Assembly (NCBI GenBank): GCA_035591015.1
Contig: JAXIUW010251392.1
Span: 1 to 64,000, forward strand
DNA from: Cephalothrix simula
Taxonomy: Eukaryota; Nemertea; Palaeonemertea; Archinemertea; Cephalotrichidae
Direction: 5' to 3'
Length of the DNA stretch: 64,000 bases
This document shows positions 27,577 to 35,870 of the stretch, piece after piece (positions within the stretch are counted from its first letter, which is position 1; every line of letters starts with the position of its first letter). The notes under the pieces were generated by a model. The model was not told the DNA's origin, did no database searches, and worked only from the letters and a program-made list of their open reading frames with translations. The position numbers were made by a program, and so were the translations under genes.

Positions 27577-30165
27577 TCACTTCTTGGCATACTTCTGGAT
27601 AGATGCCAGCCTCACTACAGGTGCATCTAGTACACCTGCCACAACATAATCTACATTTAATTTGCTGACCAATTCTGCATTAGCAGGGTCAACGGCCGCC
27701 TTACCGCAAACGCCAATTTCAATATCGGGCCTGATGCACTGCGCATATAAAATTGCTTCACCAACCATCGCACTCATTGACTGCGTTATACCGCCCAACG
27801 GATTTTCTCTTAGTATGTCAAACTGCGTATAAGACGGCAAAAACATATTTGCATCTTCACTTGATATACCGTAGGCGGATTGCGTCAATTTATCAAGCTC
27901 TATCAGTATAAACTGAGTTTGTTTGGCGAAATGACCGGCATGCATAGCTGCTACGGGCAATTCTATAGATGCTCCAATACGAAAATTAATTGACTTATCT
28001 TGGTGTTCTTTAGATATTTCAGAATGAATAGCGTGTATTCCGGCTATATATTCGCCCTCTATGTTCCGCCCATAGGCAATAAAGCGTACTTCGGCATCGC
28101 TCATCACGTTCGGAATTAAAATTCCTAAATCAACTGCCTGCCCTTTTTGCTCTCTTTGTCGATAAGCCGCCTTAAACAGACTACGCACCAGCATTTCTAA
28201 GATATCGTGCTGCGTCACAAACAGTCTGGCTCCACGAACACCCAATACAGGGTTAACATTTTTCAGCAAATTGCATCGTGCCACTATACTTGCCGGAGTT
28301 ATAGAAGAATCCTCCGCCACTAAACTTTCAAAAAGAACCTGTTGCTCCGTGGCATCATGCGGCAAATGCTCCATCAATGACGCACTTAATAACTCAACAT
28401 CAACACGGCGTTCACCGGCCACTAAGAAAACTTGTAATAGTTTCTCTGCTAGTAGATCTTCTACCTTGCGGAAGTATTCCCTGCGTAAATCAGCTGACGG
28501 AATAGCAATTGCTCGGCAAAAAGTCTCATAAATATCGTCATCTAATATCAAATCATCCATAGATAACTTGCCGACCCCAGTCGCTCCATTCAGCAAAGAT
28601 TGTTCAACAAACTTTACAGAACTAGCCGCAGAATATAGATTGAAAGAGGCCTTCTCATCACTCAGCAAGCGCATGAAATCTTCTACACCGTTCAGCGATA
28701 CCGAAGGAAAGATCAGATTAGCTTCGCCAATCCATATTGATGGGTCAGAGTAAGTTGGCACATCAATGGAAATAGTCTCAAACTCTCTGATCTTTTGGCC
28801 GTCAATCTCCATGTAATCAGAGTAAAACTTAATATTTTGATTAACCAAGCAAGGCTTTCTTAAACTGCGTGAAACCACCGGCGCATGCGAGGCATAACCC
28901 CCTACCGAGGCAATACAGCCCACGCCTAGCTCTAAGGCAACCACATCTTCTGCATCGGTATGTGGCATGGCTAAAATCAGCATCGGATGGCGATTACTCA
29001 GCAACAGCTCTTGATGCTTAAGCAATAATGCGTTGGTGCTTAAAGCTACCATGCCCACCGCTGCTCCCGGAGAACCGGCTATTCCGCCACTTACCCTGAC
29101 TTTATCCTCAAGGCTTTTTTGCTCAATCATCGGCTGCAAAAGGTCATTGAGCTGAGCCGGGGGGATAGCCTTAATCATATCAGCTTTATTCAAAACGCCT
29201 TCGCTATGCAGGTCTATTAGCGTTTTTAGTTCTGCCTGAGTAGACTTTGCATCAACACCGCCCTGTTCAATCACCCATATTCGGCCATTTTCAACAACAA
29301 ACTTAACTTCTCTAATGTCTTTGAAATGTCTTTCTAGCAGATCAGCCATTGCCGATAACTCACTAAGATACTGGCTATCAAGTTGTTCAATGGGCATTCC
29401 GGTGTCTTCAGTAATGTCAAACACATTATGCCCAAAGTAACCGCCGACCTTTTTAGAGCCATCAATCGGATCGCGTGATGTTAAACGTCCACTATAAGAG
29501 CTATCACCCGAATTACCGTAGACCATCATCTGTACTAGCAAAGAGCCTTCAATATCTTCATTAATCGGGTCATCGTTGTACTGATTATTAAGTCCCTTGA
29601 GGATAATTATCAGTTGCTCGCAAATATCTTGAGGAAAATCAGGCACAACTTCTGCGCGTAGAGCCTCGCAAATCTCTTTGTAGCTAGAGCCTTTAAGTCG
29701 GTTTTCAACCTCTTCAATCTTTTTGGCATCAACTCCTAAAAAGCGTTTGCCCACACTGTTAATAAAGTATCGGTACTCATGGTAGGCAAAATCTTCACCA
29801 CAAAACTGAGCAAACTCGGCTACGGTAACATCATTAATACCCACCGTATGCACCGAACGGATAGTCCCAATTTGAATTGATGGTGAGACTATAACCTTCA
29901 AAAACATCGGCAATCCACCGCCACCACCGCGGAATGGTTTGCCAGTTAAGGAAGACATGCGCTCTAGTTCGCGCTCTAAGTCTTTAATTTCAAGGTCTTG
30001 AGTTTTATTTTCTAAAACATTACCAGAGTCTATTGCAAAGCCGGGCACAATAGGAATATTGAGCTTTGACAAAAGCAGTATATTCAAAGACCGCATGCCA
30101 AACAGCTCTTTGGCTCTATCTAGCTCAAGTTCAGGAAAGTCGGGACTGGGAATTGGTTGCAACAT
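27577..30165 (-). CDS. Degenerate pyruvate-phosphate-dikinase-like protein
   Basis: The 862-aa protein has the domain order of PPDK/PEP-utilising enzymes. An ATP-grasp-like part (about 1-340) contains LLVQMMVYGNSGDSSYSGRL in part. The swivel domain has GGYASHAPVVSRSLRKPCLV in part, with the phosphorylatable His427. A TIM-barrel-like part contains NPVLGVRGARL near residue 638 and Cys820 (IGVCGKAAVDP). Key sites are altered: the SVRSGA-type nucleotide motif reads KVIVSPS, LCRTEHMF reads KLSMDDLI, IPRAAL reads LPVAAM, GTNDLTQ reads ELDKLTQ and CGEHGGDP reads CGKAAVDP. It is therefore probably not an active dikinase. It may be a phosphocarrier or structural pseudoenzyme. It lies between the CfpA-like and HPr-like genes. 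Confidence 0.75.
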   Translation of the reverse strand: MLQPIPSPDFPELELDRAKELFGMRSLNILLLSKLNIPIVPGFAIDSGNVLENKTQDLEIKDLERELERMSSLTGKPFRGGGGGLPMFLKVIVSPSIQIGTIRSVHTVGINDVTVAEFAQFCGEDFAYHEYRYFINSVGKRFLGVDAKKIEEVENRLKGSSYKEICEALRAEVVPDFPQDICEQLIIILKGLNNQYNDDPINEDIEGSLLVQMMVYGNSGDSSYSGRLTSRDPIDGSKKVGGYFGHNVFDITEDTGMPIEQLDSQYLSELSAMADLLERHFKDIREVKFVVENGRIWVIEQGGVDAKSTQAELKTLIDLHSEGVLNKADMIKAIPPAQLNDLLQPMIEQKSLEDKVRVSGGIAGSPGAAVGMVALSTNALLLKHQELLLSNRHPMLILAMPHTDAEDVVALELGVGCIASVGGYASHAPVVSRSLRKPCLVNQNIKFYSDYMEIDGQKIREFETISIDVPTYSDPSIWIGEANLIFPSVSLNGVEDFMRLLSDEKASFNLYSAASSVKFVEQSLLNGATGVGKLSMDDLILDDDIYETFCRAIAIPSADLRREYFRKVEDLLAEKLLQVFLVAGERRVDVELLSASLMEHLPHDATEQQVLFESLVAEDSSITPASIVARCNLLKNVNPVLGVRGARLFVTQHDILEMLVRSLFKAAYRQREQKGQAVDLGILIPNVMSDAEVRFIAYGRNIEGEYIAGIHAIHSEISKEHQDKSINFRIGASIELPVAAMHAGHFAKQTQFILIELDKLTQSAYGISSEDANMFLPSYTQFDILRENPLGGITQSMSAMVGEAILYAQCIRPDIEIGVCGKAAVDPANAELVSKLNVDYVVAGVLDAPVVRLASIQKYAKK

Positions 30166-30188
30166 ACCATTAATCAGAAAAAAATAAG

Positions 30189-31259
30189 CTAGAACAAAGA
30201 AAGTATCTTGTTGATATCTTTCTTAAGATACTTCTCAAACCTTATGCTAGCACCCTCGTACAAATAACGTTGTAGCTTAGATACTCCCTTTATATCTTCC
30301 CCGGCCACAGAAATCAGAATAACATCACCATTCTTGACCTTGCCCCACTTAAACAGCGCATTTATATTATTTATTTTTTGCCCATCATGAAAAACATGTA
30401 CCTCTAAGTCGGCGTGCGCCGACAGGTAGCTTTCTATGATATTCTTCCACGCCTCAACATTGCCATTATGAAAAAGCTCGTTGGTCACCTGGATACTATA
30501 TTTAGGAGTTATGCGATAATTAGATGAGCGTCGCTTGGGCTCTGGCCGGGGCTTAGCTGCCTCAACAGCTTCTAAGGCCGGCTTAGAAATGGGAGAAACC
30601 GATTCACTAATAACAGGCCGGGCAGGCTTCGCTTCGCCTAATGCATCAAGTATGGATTTGCCCCGAGCAACTGGCCCACGGGCAACGGGGCTAGGACTAG
30701 CAGCACTTGATGGTTGCTCAGCAACAGGCTCCGGAGCAACCTCTAGCGCACCGTAAAACTGATTACTTTCAATAACTGCATCAGACTGAAACATTTCTGC
30801 TATCCGCTCAAGAGCATCTTTTTCCAATCCGCTATCGGCATCGCTCTTAGCCTTAGCATAGACAACCATCATTTCTGCAAGCTGAAACTCAATGTTAGAA
30901 GGCAAAGTGCCTTCGTTCGGGCCAAACACAACCACTCCCAGCTGCGGGTGATGATAGATAAAGACCAGTTCAAACTTATTCCAATTTGCAACCTCGGCCA
31001 GTATACCATGCCAGTTCTTTACATCGGCACCAATATTCAAGGCGATGCTTCTATAGCCCAGCCGTTCTACAACAACGGCATTAATAATTGGGATAACCTG
31101 AGGCTTGGATATGGCCTTATTATCTTGCATTTTGAACAGAATCTCGGCCACTTTTTCGCCCTCACCAATTCTACGAACTATCTCACTAACCACCCTAAAA
31201 TGAGACAAAGACCGATTGAAAGCATCCTTTGTGCTGAAAGCCCAATAAATTCCCGTCAT
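30189..31259 (-). CDS. Unknown protein with C-terminal degenerate HPr-like domain
   Basis: A 356-aa protein. The N-terminal 160 residues form an unrecognised alpha/beta domain (FELVFIYHHPQLGVVVFGPN). A Pro/Ala/Ser-rich linker (about 172-248, with repeated PVARG) follows. Residues about 254-336 have the length and strand-helix pattern of the phosphocarrier HPr: VTNELFHNGNVEAW in place of the HPr active-site segment N..GLHARPA, HDGQKINNINALFKWG in place of DG..VNAKS...L, and KNGDVILISVAGED in place of the G..v.v...GeD strand. A His is kept at about position 264, but the following Arg-Pro is not. The gene starts 47 bp after the CfpA-like paralogue 2 and ends 23 bp before the PPDK-like gene. Confidence 0.55.
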   Translation of the reverse strand: MTGIYWAFSTKDAFNRSLSHFRVVSEIVRRIGEGEKVAEILFKMQDNKAISKPQVIPIINAVVVERLGYRSIALNIGADVKNWHGILAEVANWNKFELVFIYHHPQLGVVVFGPNEGTLPSNIEFQLAEMMVVYAKAKSDADSGLEKDALERIAEMFQSDAVIESNQFYGALEVAPEPVAEQPSSAASPSPVARGPVARGKSILDALGEAKPARPVISESVSPISKPALEAVEAAKPRPEPKRRSSNYRITPKYSIQVTNELFHNGNVEAWKNIIESYLSAHADLEVHVFHDGQKINNINALFKWGKVKNGDVILISVAGEDIKGVSKLQRYLYEGASIRFEKYLKKDINKILSLF

Positions 31260-31306
31260 CTAGCAACTCGCTGGCAATTCTTTACATTTCACCCAAGAAC
31301 ACCCTA

Positions 31307-33154
31307 CTACTCAGCACTCTGAGCAAATGACATTAAGTCTGAAACCACATGAGAATGCCTCTGTGGCTTATCAACTTCATCACTTTTATAAGCCCTAGAA
31401 GCCAAAGATAGAAACTCATCTAACACATTATTCATGCCATTTATTGTCACCCGCAAGCGCTTAATACTGGTTATTTTAACGCTCATAACCAGCCCTGGTT
31501 GAACATGGTACGGATTTATTTCATCAACAAATCTAATTACTTCGGCCTCTAAGAAATTCAAGCGTCCCTCCAAAAGCATTCTCTCATCAGGAAAAGATTT
31601 CAAATACGCTCTTTCAATTTTTTTTCTAAGAAGAGCCAGCCTGCGCCTAAACTCAATAAAGGTACTTTCATAGCTTTGATTCATCTCTTCTAAAGAGTTC
31701 AGCTCTCGCTGCACAAAGACAATCTCGTTCCAGGCTCTTTCTTCCTCTTCTATCTCATCTTCTGCGGCACCGCGACCAAAGAAACCGCCCGCAGCCACAG
31801 GCTTCTTAGAGGTTACAACTTCTTCAAAGATATCATCCCAGTCTTTGTCGCCACGACTTTCTTTTTGCTCAATATAAATCTTGTCAAGCAAATTCCATAA
31901 TCGCGTTATTTCGTGCCTGAATTCACTAAGTTGAGCACTGTAAGCAACTTTGGCAGCCGCAATGTCTTCACTTGTGTAATAGCTCAACCCTAGCTCAAAA
32001 CACTCATCCGGAAGCTGAGTTTTATCCATCTGCTCATACTCACGAATAGTTAATTTCCTGTGTCCTTTAAGGTTTTCAATGTGCTGAAAGCTCATTTTGC
32101 TACGATCAAGAATGCCCGTCAAAGAATTAACCGCCGTATTCCAGCCCATGGTGCGCATGCCTTCATCTTCAAGCATCTTAAACAATGAGTCACGTGTACC
32201 TAAAAGATCTTTATCAACGTCATCGCTCAATTCTCCAGTCAATCCCTCAAAAGCATCTAAAAAGCGCTTTGGCAAAACTTTATAACGGACTGCATTTTCG
32301 CTAGTGTCGTCATCGGTGTAATTTTCAATGGCCTTAACTTTCTCAAACAACTGCTCGGCCGGCGAAAGCTCCGGACGGTCATCGGCACGAAGCTGGGCAT
32401 TTATTTCATCAATCTCGCTGTTTATCCAGCGGAAAACCTGATCAGAAACAACATTCTTCACCAAGTGTTCATAAATCAAGCGCTGGCTGATGATCGGCGA
32501 TATAAGCTCGGACTCAAGAATATTTATCGCCAAGTTTACATCACTAACTTTGTCAGGCAGTCGGTGGTTGTCACGAATGGAGCATCTGACCACCGAGTAG
32601 GCATTAGAGCCTCGGATAAAGCCTCCAATATCATCACGTTGCAAAAGCCGCGCATTAGTCTTCAGCTCAAAGTCTGCGGTTTCTCGGTGCACATGACCTT
32701 GCAAGTGACCAGAGATATTCACCACAGATTTTTCAACTTCTTCGGTATTAAATAGGCCGGCACCGCCAATCTGATTAAGCAGGCTCGCTATTTCACGCGG
32801 AGTATAGCGGTTGAGCGAATTTTGCTCTTCTTTGTCAACAAGGTCGCGTATCTTCTTCGCCAATTCATCTTCAGCAGTAACCATGTAGCGGTTAGACATA
32901 TTCTGCAAAGATTGATTGAAATAGCTGTGCAGATGGGACTTTATATTACCCATCACTTTTAAGTCTTGGGCGGCCTCAGGTGGCAACTTAGAATGAATAT
33001 GATTGATTATCTTATCTATTTCTTCATCTATGATAACCTCGCCTTCGGCATATTCATCTCTGCTGTCCCTATTAAGGCTATTCCGTGAACCAACGGCACT
33101 AGCCTCTTCTGGGTGAATAAAGTTAGGTCCTTTACGAATTTCGTCTCTCGCCAT
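31307..33154 (-). CDS. CfpA-like cytoplasmic filament protein, paralogue 2
   Basis: A 615-aa soluble, acidic protein, paralogous to the one at 25624-27495 over its full length. Shared blocks include NRDSRDEYAE, IDEEIDKIINHIHSKLPPEA in part, QNMSNRYMVTAEDELAKKIR, IVNI.GHL.GHV, NILESELISPI, YEQMDKTQLPDE and INPYHVQPGLVMSVKITSIK in part. The C-terminus differs: it lacks the SFSRRRST motif of paralogue 1. Assignment to CfpA is by resemblance from memory. It is the first gene of the long minus-strand run that ends at birA, preceded by a 900-bp AT-rich region that should hold the promoter. Confidence 0.6.
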   Translation of the reverse strand: MARDEIRKGPNFIHPEEASAVGSRNSLNRDSRDEYAEGEVIIDEEIDKIINHIHSKLPPEAAQDLKVMGNIKSHLHSYFNQSLQNMSNRYMVTAEDELAKKIRDLVDKEEQNSLNRYTPREIASLLNQIGGAGLFNTEEVEKSVVNISGHLQGHVHRETADFELKTNARLLQRDDIGGFIRGSNAYSVVRCSIRDNHRLPDKVSDVNLAINILESELISPIISQRLIYEHLVKNVVSDQVFRWINSEIDEINAQLRADDRPELSPAEQLFEKVKAIENYTDDDTSENAVRYKVLPKRFLDAFEGLTGELSDDVDKDLLGTRDSLFKMLEDEGMRTMGWNTAVNSLTGILDRSKMSFQHIENLKGHRKLTIREYEQMDKTQLPDECFELGLSYYTSEDIAAAKVAYSAQLSEFRHEITRLWNLLDKIYIEQKESRGDKDWDDIFEEVVTSKKPVAAGGFFGRGAAEDEIEEEERAWNEIVFVQRELNSLEEMNQSYESTFIEFRRRLALLRKKIERAYLKSFPDERMLLEGRLNFLEAEVIRFVDEINPYHVQPGLVMSVKITSIKRLRVTINGMNNVLDEFLSLASRAYKSDEVDKPQRHSHVVSDLMSFAQSAE

Positions 33155-34057
33155 AAGATGTTACCTTGGATAATATACGTGCTGAATAAGCACTCTGTTA
33201 ACGTGTACTCAAGTTATTTGTACGCCCTACTGTTTGCCTCTGACCATACTGAGGTTGATGCTCCTCAATCTCTTAGATGAAAACGTTTTTATGTTGCTTA
33301 ATGCACTAAAGCAACACACCACGCCACTAACACACATAGGTTATAGCATAATGCTCACCTATGGCAAGTCATAATAACAAATCTATTTTTACTGCAATCG
33401 TGTCAGTTTGATAAATTAGCCTTAAAAATAATGTGATATAGTCAAGATAGTGGACTTATTCAAAGAATATGAGCTTAGTAGCATTATGCCAAAAAATATA
33501 CTATCAAAACTATCAAAAGCTGTATTGCTCAAAAACAAGTTATCATCTAGGTCATTTAATGCCTAGTTAATATAGCTGTTTGACTACGTAATTACAATAG
33601 ATAAATACTTACATAACCACATGCCTAAATAATTAATACATCAATTAAATACGAAAACTAACCACAACCTTGGAATTCCTAAAAAACTCTATAGAAACGC
33701 ACGTTAAAAAATAGACTGCTTGCAGAGCAGGTTTGGCGAATGCGCTACAAAAAAATAGCTGCAAAAAAGATATAAAAAGACATAGGAAAAAACATAGGAA
33801 ATTTAAAATATTCTAAAAATATACATACATCCCTGTTAGTGTTTTGCACAATATTTACTTAAGGTATTACCAAACCACGCAAAAATAACTATAATTGATT
33901 AGTCTGTGCAACAATTAGTTTAGTACACTAAATTAATTTGTTCGCTCCTAGCCATAAAATCTAACTGGGCATCTGCAAAAGCCAAAAAGATAGTGTTGGC
34001 AAGACTTTTCAGAGAGCAAGACATGCTACTTGACTATGGGAAAATAATGAGAAAATA
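33155..34057. other. AT-rich divergent intergenic region
   Basis: About 900 bp between the start of the minus-strand CfpA-like operon and the plus-strand amidase. It is strongly AT-rich, with homopolymer A runs around 33690-33800, and must contain both divergent promoters. I found no gene, tRNA, strong hairpin or recognisable gene remnant. The duplicated word gaaaataatga at 34037-34058 lies at the amidase start. Confidence 0.5.
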
Positions 34058-35383
34058 ATGAAAAAATTAAGCATTTGGCAAACTGGAGCCATGCTCCGTA
34101 ACAAGAAACTCACCGAGCGTGAGCTCGCAAGCTACTGCAAAGACCACATTAATCAATACGAAGATCGGCAGGCTTGGGTTGAGTGCCAATCTGTTGAGCA
34201 ACGATTAGTTGAGCTTGAAAATATGTCTGCTCGTCAACACTGGCAAGGCCCTCTGCATGGAATACCCATCGGTGTAAAAGATATTATTGATGTAGCCGGC
34301 TATCCTACCCGTTGCGGAATGCTCAAAGATGCTCCAACGACTATCAAAACTACCGATGCCCACTGTGTAGACGTATTACGCAAACTTGGTGCCGTCATTT
34401 TGGGCAAAACCACCACCACTGAATATGCTTGGAAGCACCCCTCACCCTGTCGCAATGCCTACGATAGCTCTCTTAGCCCGGGCATATCTAGTTCTGGCTC
34501 AGCAGTAGCTGTGGCCTTGGGCATGTGCTGGGCAGCCTTGGGAACTCAAATCGGCGGTTCTATTATTCGTCCTGCTGTTTATAATGGGGTGGTCGGCTTT
34601 AAGCCATCATACGGCAGGCTAAACATGAATGGTATCAATGCGCTGTGCTGGTCTTTTGACCATCTAGGTTGGATTACCCGTAACACCGAAGATGCTTGGT
34701 TTATGTGGCATGCCTTAGCTCCGTCAGCAGAGCTAGATTGGCAGCCAACCATGGGTAAGTTGCCTCATCTAACCGTACCTATAAAGCCAACTAAGGTTTG
34801 GCGAATGCGGGGAATGTTTCAAGAAAAAGCTCATCCGGCAGCCCTAAACAATTTAGATGAAGTCTCTACAAAGCTGACACAGCAAGGCGTAACCATAGTT
34901 GAACACCCGCTGCCAAAGATTTTTGAAGCGGCACTAGATGCTCACTACACCATCATTGCCACTGAAGCCGCCCTAGAACACAGCCAATACTTTCGTAGCC
35001 ATCGGGCTGCGTTTTCAGCGGAATTTGCTAAATTGATTGAAGATGGCCTCAAAGTTAAAGCCGTAGATTATATCTTAGCCACTCATCTTCGTGAAGAAGT
35101 GCGCTATGAGTTAAGCGAGATTTTAGACACAGTTGATCTAGCCATACTGCCTGCCAGCGATGATGTTCCTCCACCACTAAACAATCCGGGCTCGGCAGCC
35201 TTCAATAGCTTGTTCAGCTTCTGCGGCAATCCAGTAATTGGAATACCTACCAGCCACACTGCCAATGGACTGCCTTTGGGCGTTCAACTAGTAGGTAAAC
35301 GCAATGCTGATGAAGACCTACTTCGCCAAGCCATGTGGTTTGAAGATATTGCTGGAGACAGCATCACCTCTCGCCTCGCCTAA
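34058..35383 (+). CDS. Amidase-signature family hydrolase
   Basis: The 441-aa protein belongs to the amidase-signature family (relatives: GatA, various amidases), with a Ser-cisSer-Lys triad. Seen: GVKDIIDV near residue 72 (catalytic Lys), ISSSGSAVAVALG near residue 147 where the family has GGSSGGS (cis-Ser region, two Gly lost), and GTQIGGSIIRPA near residue 167 (nucleophile Ser). The C-terminal NPVIGIPTSHTANGLPLGVQLVG, in part, is the usual tail. Length is normal. No gatB or gatC lies nearby, so a catabolic amidase is more likely than the tRNA amidotransferase. Substrate unknown. Confidence 0.88.
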   Translation: MKKLSIWQTGAMLRNKKLTERELASYCKDHINQYEDRQAWVECQSVEQRLVELENMSARQHWQGPLHGIPIGVKDIIDVAGYPTRCGMLKDAPTTIKTTDAHCVDVLRKLGAVILGKTTTTEYAWKHPSPCRNAYDSSLSPGISSSGSAVAVALGMCWAALGTQIGGSIIRPAVYNGVVGFKPSYGRLNMNGINALCWSFDHLGWITRNTEDAWFMWHALAPSAELDWQPTMGKLPHLTVPIKPTKVWRMRGMFQEKAHPAALNNLDEVSTKLTQQGVTIVEHPLPKIFEAALDAHYTIIATEAALEHSQYFRSHRAAFSAEFAKLIEDGLKVKAVDYILATHLREEVRYELSEILDTVDLAILPASDDVPPPLNNPGSAAFNSLFSFCGNPVIGIPTSHTANGLPLGVQLVGKRNADEDLLRQAMWFEDIAGDSITSRLA

Positions 35384-35660
35384 CCTGAAAAATCGCAAAG
35401 TAGTTATTGCATTTCCTTGCCTCTTTTAAGCGTAGACGTAGCGAATACAAACTCTAAAATAGCTCTTGTGGTCAGTCATCAGCCTGTGGTCGCAGGGGCT
35501 AAAGTTTTTAGTTGGCTATAGGCGCAAAGTAGTTCTTTTATTTCCTAAAACCTCTTTCGTTCTAGATGCAGGCAATATGACAATGCTTGACTAAGATAAG
35601 TTATATAACGCCAAGCCCTTTTGGCCGAAGGCGTGAGCTTTCGGCCAAGTCAGTGGGAGC
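35384..35660. other. Intergenic region with GTGA-loop hairpin
   Basis: Downstream of the amidase. It contains an imperfect direct repeat of cgcaaagtagtt (35394 and 35523) and a 12-bp near-perfect hairpin at 35621-35648 (TTGGCCGAAGGC, loop GTGA, GCTTTCGGCCAA). The hairpin could end amidase transcription, though no U-tract follows. A similar GTGA-loop hairpin lies at 42003-42024. Confidence 0.6.
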
Positions 35661-35774
35661 AGGGCTATAGAGAATAGCCCTGCACGGTTATAAAACCTTG
35701 CCTATGTGTGGCTGTATTTGCTTTGCTTTGGATAGCAAAGCCCTCTGCCGGGGTTGTTAGTGGGCAGAGCCCCT
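35661..35774 (+). repeat. 114-bp inverted repeat, left copy
   Basis: These 114 bases are the exact reverse complement of 41833-41946. The copy starts with a hairpin (35659-35683: GCAGGGCT, loop ATAGAGAAT, AGCCCTGC). Similarity continues with changes to about 35820, and a second hairpin follows at 35819-35843 (GCAAGATG, loop ATTCTCTAT, CATCTTGC). Together with the right copy it brackets three genes. Confidence 0.95.
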
Positions 35775-35818
35775 GACGTCAGCCACTTTGGTGCATCGCT
35801 TTGTTTTCTTACATGGGT

Positions 35819-35843
35819 GCAAGATGATTCTCTATCATCTTGC
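35819..35843. repeat. Hairpin with conserved ATTCTCTAT loop
   Basis: An 8-bp perfect stem GCAAGATG/CATCTTGC encloses the 9-nt loop ATTCTCTAT. The same loop occurs on other stems at 57-81 (GCAAGGCA) and, reading the other strand, at 35659-35683 and 41924-41946 (GCAGGGCT type). It ends 28 bases before the stop of the minus-strand FG-GAP gene and may serve as its terminator. Confidence 0.8.
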
Positions 35844-35870
35844 CGGGCTGACCCATTCACGTTAAGTATT

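Noticed and set aside
25624-33154. Calling the organism a spirochaete on the CfpA-like genes alone
   Set aside because: The ATP synthase order and the complete type II pseudopilin set point to a deltaproteobacteria-type diderm; transfer or deeper ancestry is possible, so the phylum is left open.
34058-35383. GatA, the glutamyl-tRNA amidotransferase subunit
   Set aside because: The GGSSGGS motif is altered and neither gatB nor gatC is near; a general amidase is the safer call.
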